Positions 61,567 through 64,000 of a stretch of 64,000 nucleotides of DNA are shown here, in pieces (the stretch's first letter is position 1; the number at the start of each line of letters is the position of its first letter). Below the pieces are notes generated by a model that saw only the letters and a program-made list of their open reading frames with translations, ran no database searches and was not told where the DNA came from. The translations under genes were made by a program, and so were the position numbers. The stretch comes from Pagrus major. Lineage: Eukaryota > Chordata > Actinopteri > Spariformes > Sparidae. Where the stretch lies: assembly GCF_040436345.1 (NCBI RefSeq), contig NC_133232.1, forward strand, positions 33,555,315 through 33,619,314. The letters run 5' to 3'.

Positions 61567-63439
61567 ATGATCGTGTTCTGCGTTACACTGCTTCTCCTTC
61601 ATCAAGGATGTAAGTGCTGTCGAATCATGACCATTATATTTTCTCATTTAAGTATCTGTATGTAAACTAGATGTAGAGTATGGTGGTTAGTGTGATTATC
61701 TTTTATCTTATTTATGTTTTTACATTATACTCTAATTGTCATTTACTGATTCATCCATTGTACGTTTTAATTTCATTTAGATGCACTGGTTCCAGTGACC
61801 ACAGTTCAGCTTGGTGAACCTGTGACCTTCACATGTCTTCTGCCTTTTGAAGAGTTGGACCGAGAACCTCTTCACTGGTACAAGCAGAGTGTCGGAGATG
61901 ATCTGAGATTAATTGTGAAACTTGAGAAACATTCAAACCCTGCGTTCGAACCAGAGTTTAATGCCTCTAGATTGGATCTGAAAGTTGAGAAGAATATTAG
62001 TAATCTGACCATTTTGAGAACAACTGAAGAAGACGAGGGAATGTATCACTGTGCAGTCATTTACTGGACTAAGAGTTTTTGGAGTGGAACCTATTTGTCA
62101 TTAAAAGGTAATTATGTGATTTATTTTTTGCAATGTTTTGGAGTCACTTTAACCACTTTCAGCTTCATTGTGTTAATGTTCTTTAACTTAACTGACTTAC
62201 TGTCACTAAATGTGTTAAGCTCTGATTAATTTGAACTTTAAACATGCATTTAACACAGTTTTGCATCACACAGGAAACACTCAGAGGACATCGACCTACG
62301 CTGTTGTTCAGCGGCCGACAGCCTCTGATCCAGTCTGTCCAGGAGACTCGAAGACTCTCCAGTGTGCAGTCCTCTCTGACTCTGAGACTAAAACATGTCC
62401 AGGGGATCACAGTGTGTTCTGGTTCAGAGTCGGATCAGATAAATCTCATGCAAACATCCTCTACGCTGATGGAAACAGACGTGATGAATGTGAAGACAGA
62501 TCTGACACTCAGAAAAGCTGCGTTTATCACTTCTCTAAGAACGTCAGCTCCTCTGATGCTGGAACTTACTACTGTGCTGTGGCCACATGTGGAGAGATCC
62601 TGTTTGGAAATGGATCTAAAGTGGAAACCGGTATGATTCTGTATTTAATACTGGTATTCATAACATTTTAATAACATCATGACTGGTAAGTTTTTCTCTT
62701 TGTTGTCTAGAGCGAAGAATGAGTCCTGAATGTATTGCTCTGGTGATAGCAATAATCTGCTTGGTCATTTCTCTGATTGGAAATATTGTTTTCATCTGTC
62801 GCCGAACTTCAGGATCAATATGTGAACAAGTTAAAGGTAAGTGTTGTTGACTGAACCTACAATTTTAATACTCCAATTGTATGACTTCAAAAGTTCTTAT
62901 AATGTAGAAAGATTACCATCACACAAACATTTCAGTAAATATCTGTCATTTTTCACATTATTAATTAATGTATCATCGAACATGCAGCACAATTTAATTC
63001 ACCAAATTTCATTTTCTTCCTTGTACATTACACAATCTCAGTAATGAATGATTTCCAACTGTATTCACTTTTAATTTTGATTGAAATGTGTTGAATCAGT
63101 GGAGGATCCTTATGGAAAAATCAGATTTTGCACAAAATGCTCTTGTTTTTATTGAATGTCAGGAATAGAAGGCATACCTTCACAAGCAAGAAATGACAAC
63201 TCCAGCCAACCAGTACGTGATATTGTAAGTACTGCTATTTTATAAACATATTTCCCAGCAGCTCTGCATAAAAACATAACTATACTGTCTAAAAGAGCCT
63301 TTTATCTGCTGCACAGATGGAAGGTGGAGATGATCTGAACTATGCTGCGTTGCATTTAACTGGACGGAAAGCTACAAGAGGACGTATGAAGAAAGAGTTG
63401 AAGACTGAAGAAAGTGTGTATTCTCAAGTTAGATGCTGA
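61567..63439 (+). CDS. NITR-like inhibitory immune receptor, gene G
   Basis: Exons: 61567-61609, 61781-62107, 62274-62630, 62711-62836, 63163-63224, 63317-63439. Total 1038 nt, 345 residues, intact. V loops: CDR1 region FEELDREPLHW (DRE shared with gene D), CDR2 HSNPAFEPEF (shared with E), CDR3 CAVIYWTKSFW (front as in E, back as in D). A new NAS glycosylation site appears in EFNASRL, where all sisters have FSASRL. The second Ig has LFGNGSKVE and HANILYADG where the others have HPNILYTDG. Intron 4 keeps the 200-base segment also present in gene D. ITIMs LNYAAL and SVYSQV are intact. Confidence 0.92.
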
Positions 63440-63849
63440 ATGTGAAAGTGTGTCCATGAAATCGTGTGAATCGTTGGTTTACAGTACTGGCTGACTGACA
63501 GTGTAAATAAATAACGTGGCTTCCCTTCAAACTATAATGAGAATGAGGTGTTTCATGATAAACCATCCTGCAGCACATGCTCTTTATATTTCATGTTTGT
63601 ATATTGATCATTGCATTATATTATGTGTTTGCATTTACTTTCCCTGGCTGACTTAAGTCAAGAAATAATACACACAAACTTTAACAGAGCTATTAAAGTC
63701 TATAACTTTTTCATTACATATCTTTCAAACAATTTGATTTCTGCTTTTATTGTATTAGTTGAAAGAATTGATTCTGTATTTGAGATCTGAGGATTAAAAC
63801 AATTTGATCAAAAGCTGTGTGAGTGTTAAATGTTGATGTTTAGTTAAAG

Positions 63850-64000
63850 CCCTATGAAAATTCAACTTTGTGTTACTATTTCTCCAATGTGGCTCAGCAA
63901 GACAACACAGTGCATGAAAACATAAAGAGGGAATATAAATACATAATATTATACATTATACATAATATATATAATACCACACAACCAAAACAAACGTGAA
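63850..64000 (+). repeat. Start of the next tandem-array module, cut by the window edge
   Basis: CCCTATGAAAATTCAAC and the following A/T-rich sequence match 43581, 52792 and 59844. At least one more unit, and probably another NITR gene, should follow to the right. Confidence 0.8.

Overview
The window is teleost fish DNA, probably from a percomorph. It has compact vertebrate genes with GT-AG introns, a Tc1 transposase relic, an RTE/Rex3-like LINE, an L2/CR1-like LINE end, TTAA-flanked inverted-repeat elements, many (CA)n tracts, and a tandem cluster of novel immune-type receptor (NITR) genes, a family known from bony fish. No RNA gene, CRISPR array or prokaryotic feature was seen.

Left part (1-20172): two convergent genes. 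The last five exons of a glypican, best matched to glypican-2, run on + and end at 4856. An integrin alpha chain of the laminin-binding alpha3/6/7 class runs on - from 20172 to 8099 in 25 coding exons. The integrin has two oddities. The membrane-proximal GFFKR motif is replaced by GSIKC followed by a very short tail, and the reading phase does not match across one exon junction.

Middle (20173-30288): about 10 kb without a recognisable host gene. It holds dispersed repeats, microsatellites and a LINE 3' end carrying a Tc1 transposase relic.

Right part (30289-64000): an immune receptor cluster. Seven complete genes encode a leader, a V-type Ig domain, a second V-like Ig domain with six cysteines and a J-like strand, a transmembrane segment and a tail with ITIMs (inhibitory tyrosine motifs). 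Gene A (30421-34480, +) is the most divergent. Gene B (37290-38959) is inverted. Genes C to G (from 41468, 45283, 50678, 57725 and 61567, all +) form a young tandem array with a period near 3.8 kb. There are also two NITR relics (35498-35893 and about 39862-39917). The next unit begins at 63850, so the array continues past the window. A 3.2 kb LINE with a 10-bp target duplication sits upstream of gene F, and an unclassified 1.4 kb insertion lies between D and E.

The strongest signal is in genes C-G. Introns and Ig frameworks are almost identical, with 93 bases of the V exon unchanged in all five, while differences pile up in three short blocks at the CDR1, CDR2 and CDR3 positions. Each block exists in a few versions that are re-combined between genes. 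This is a germline mosaic, best explained by segmental gene conversion plus selection on the binding face. All eight leader exons, including the dead one, share an upstream block with a GGAA core and a CCAAT box.
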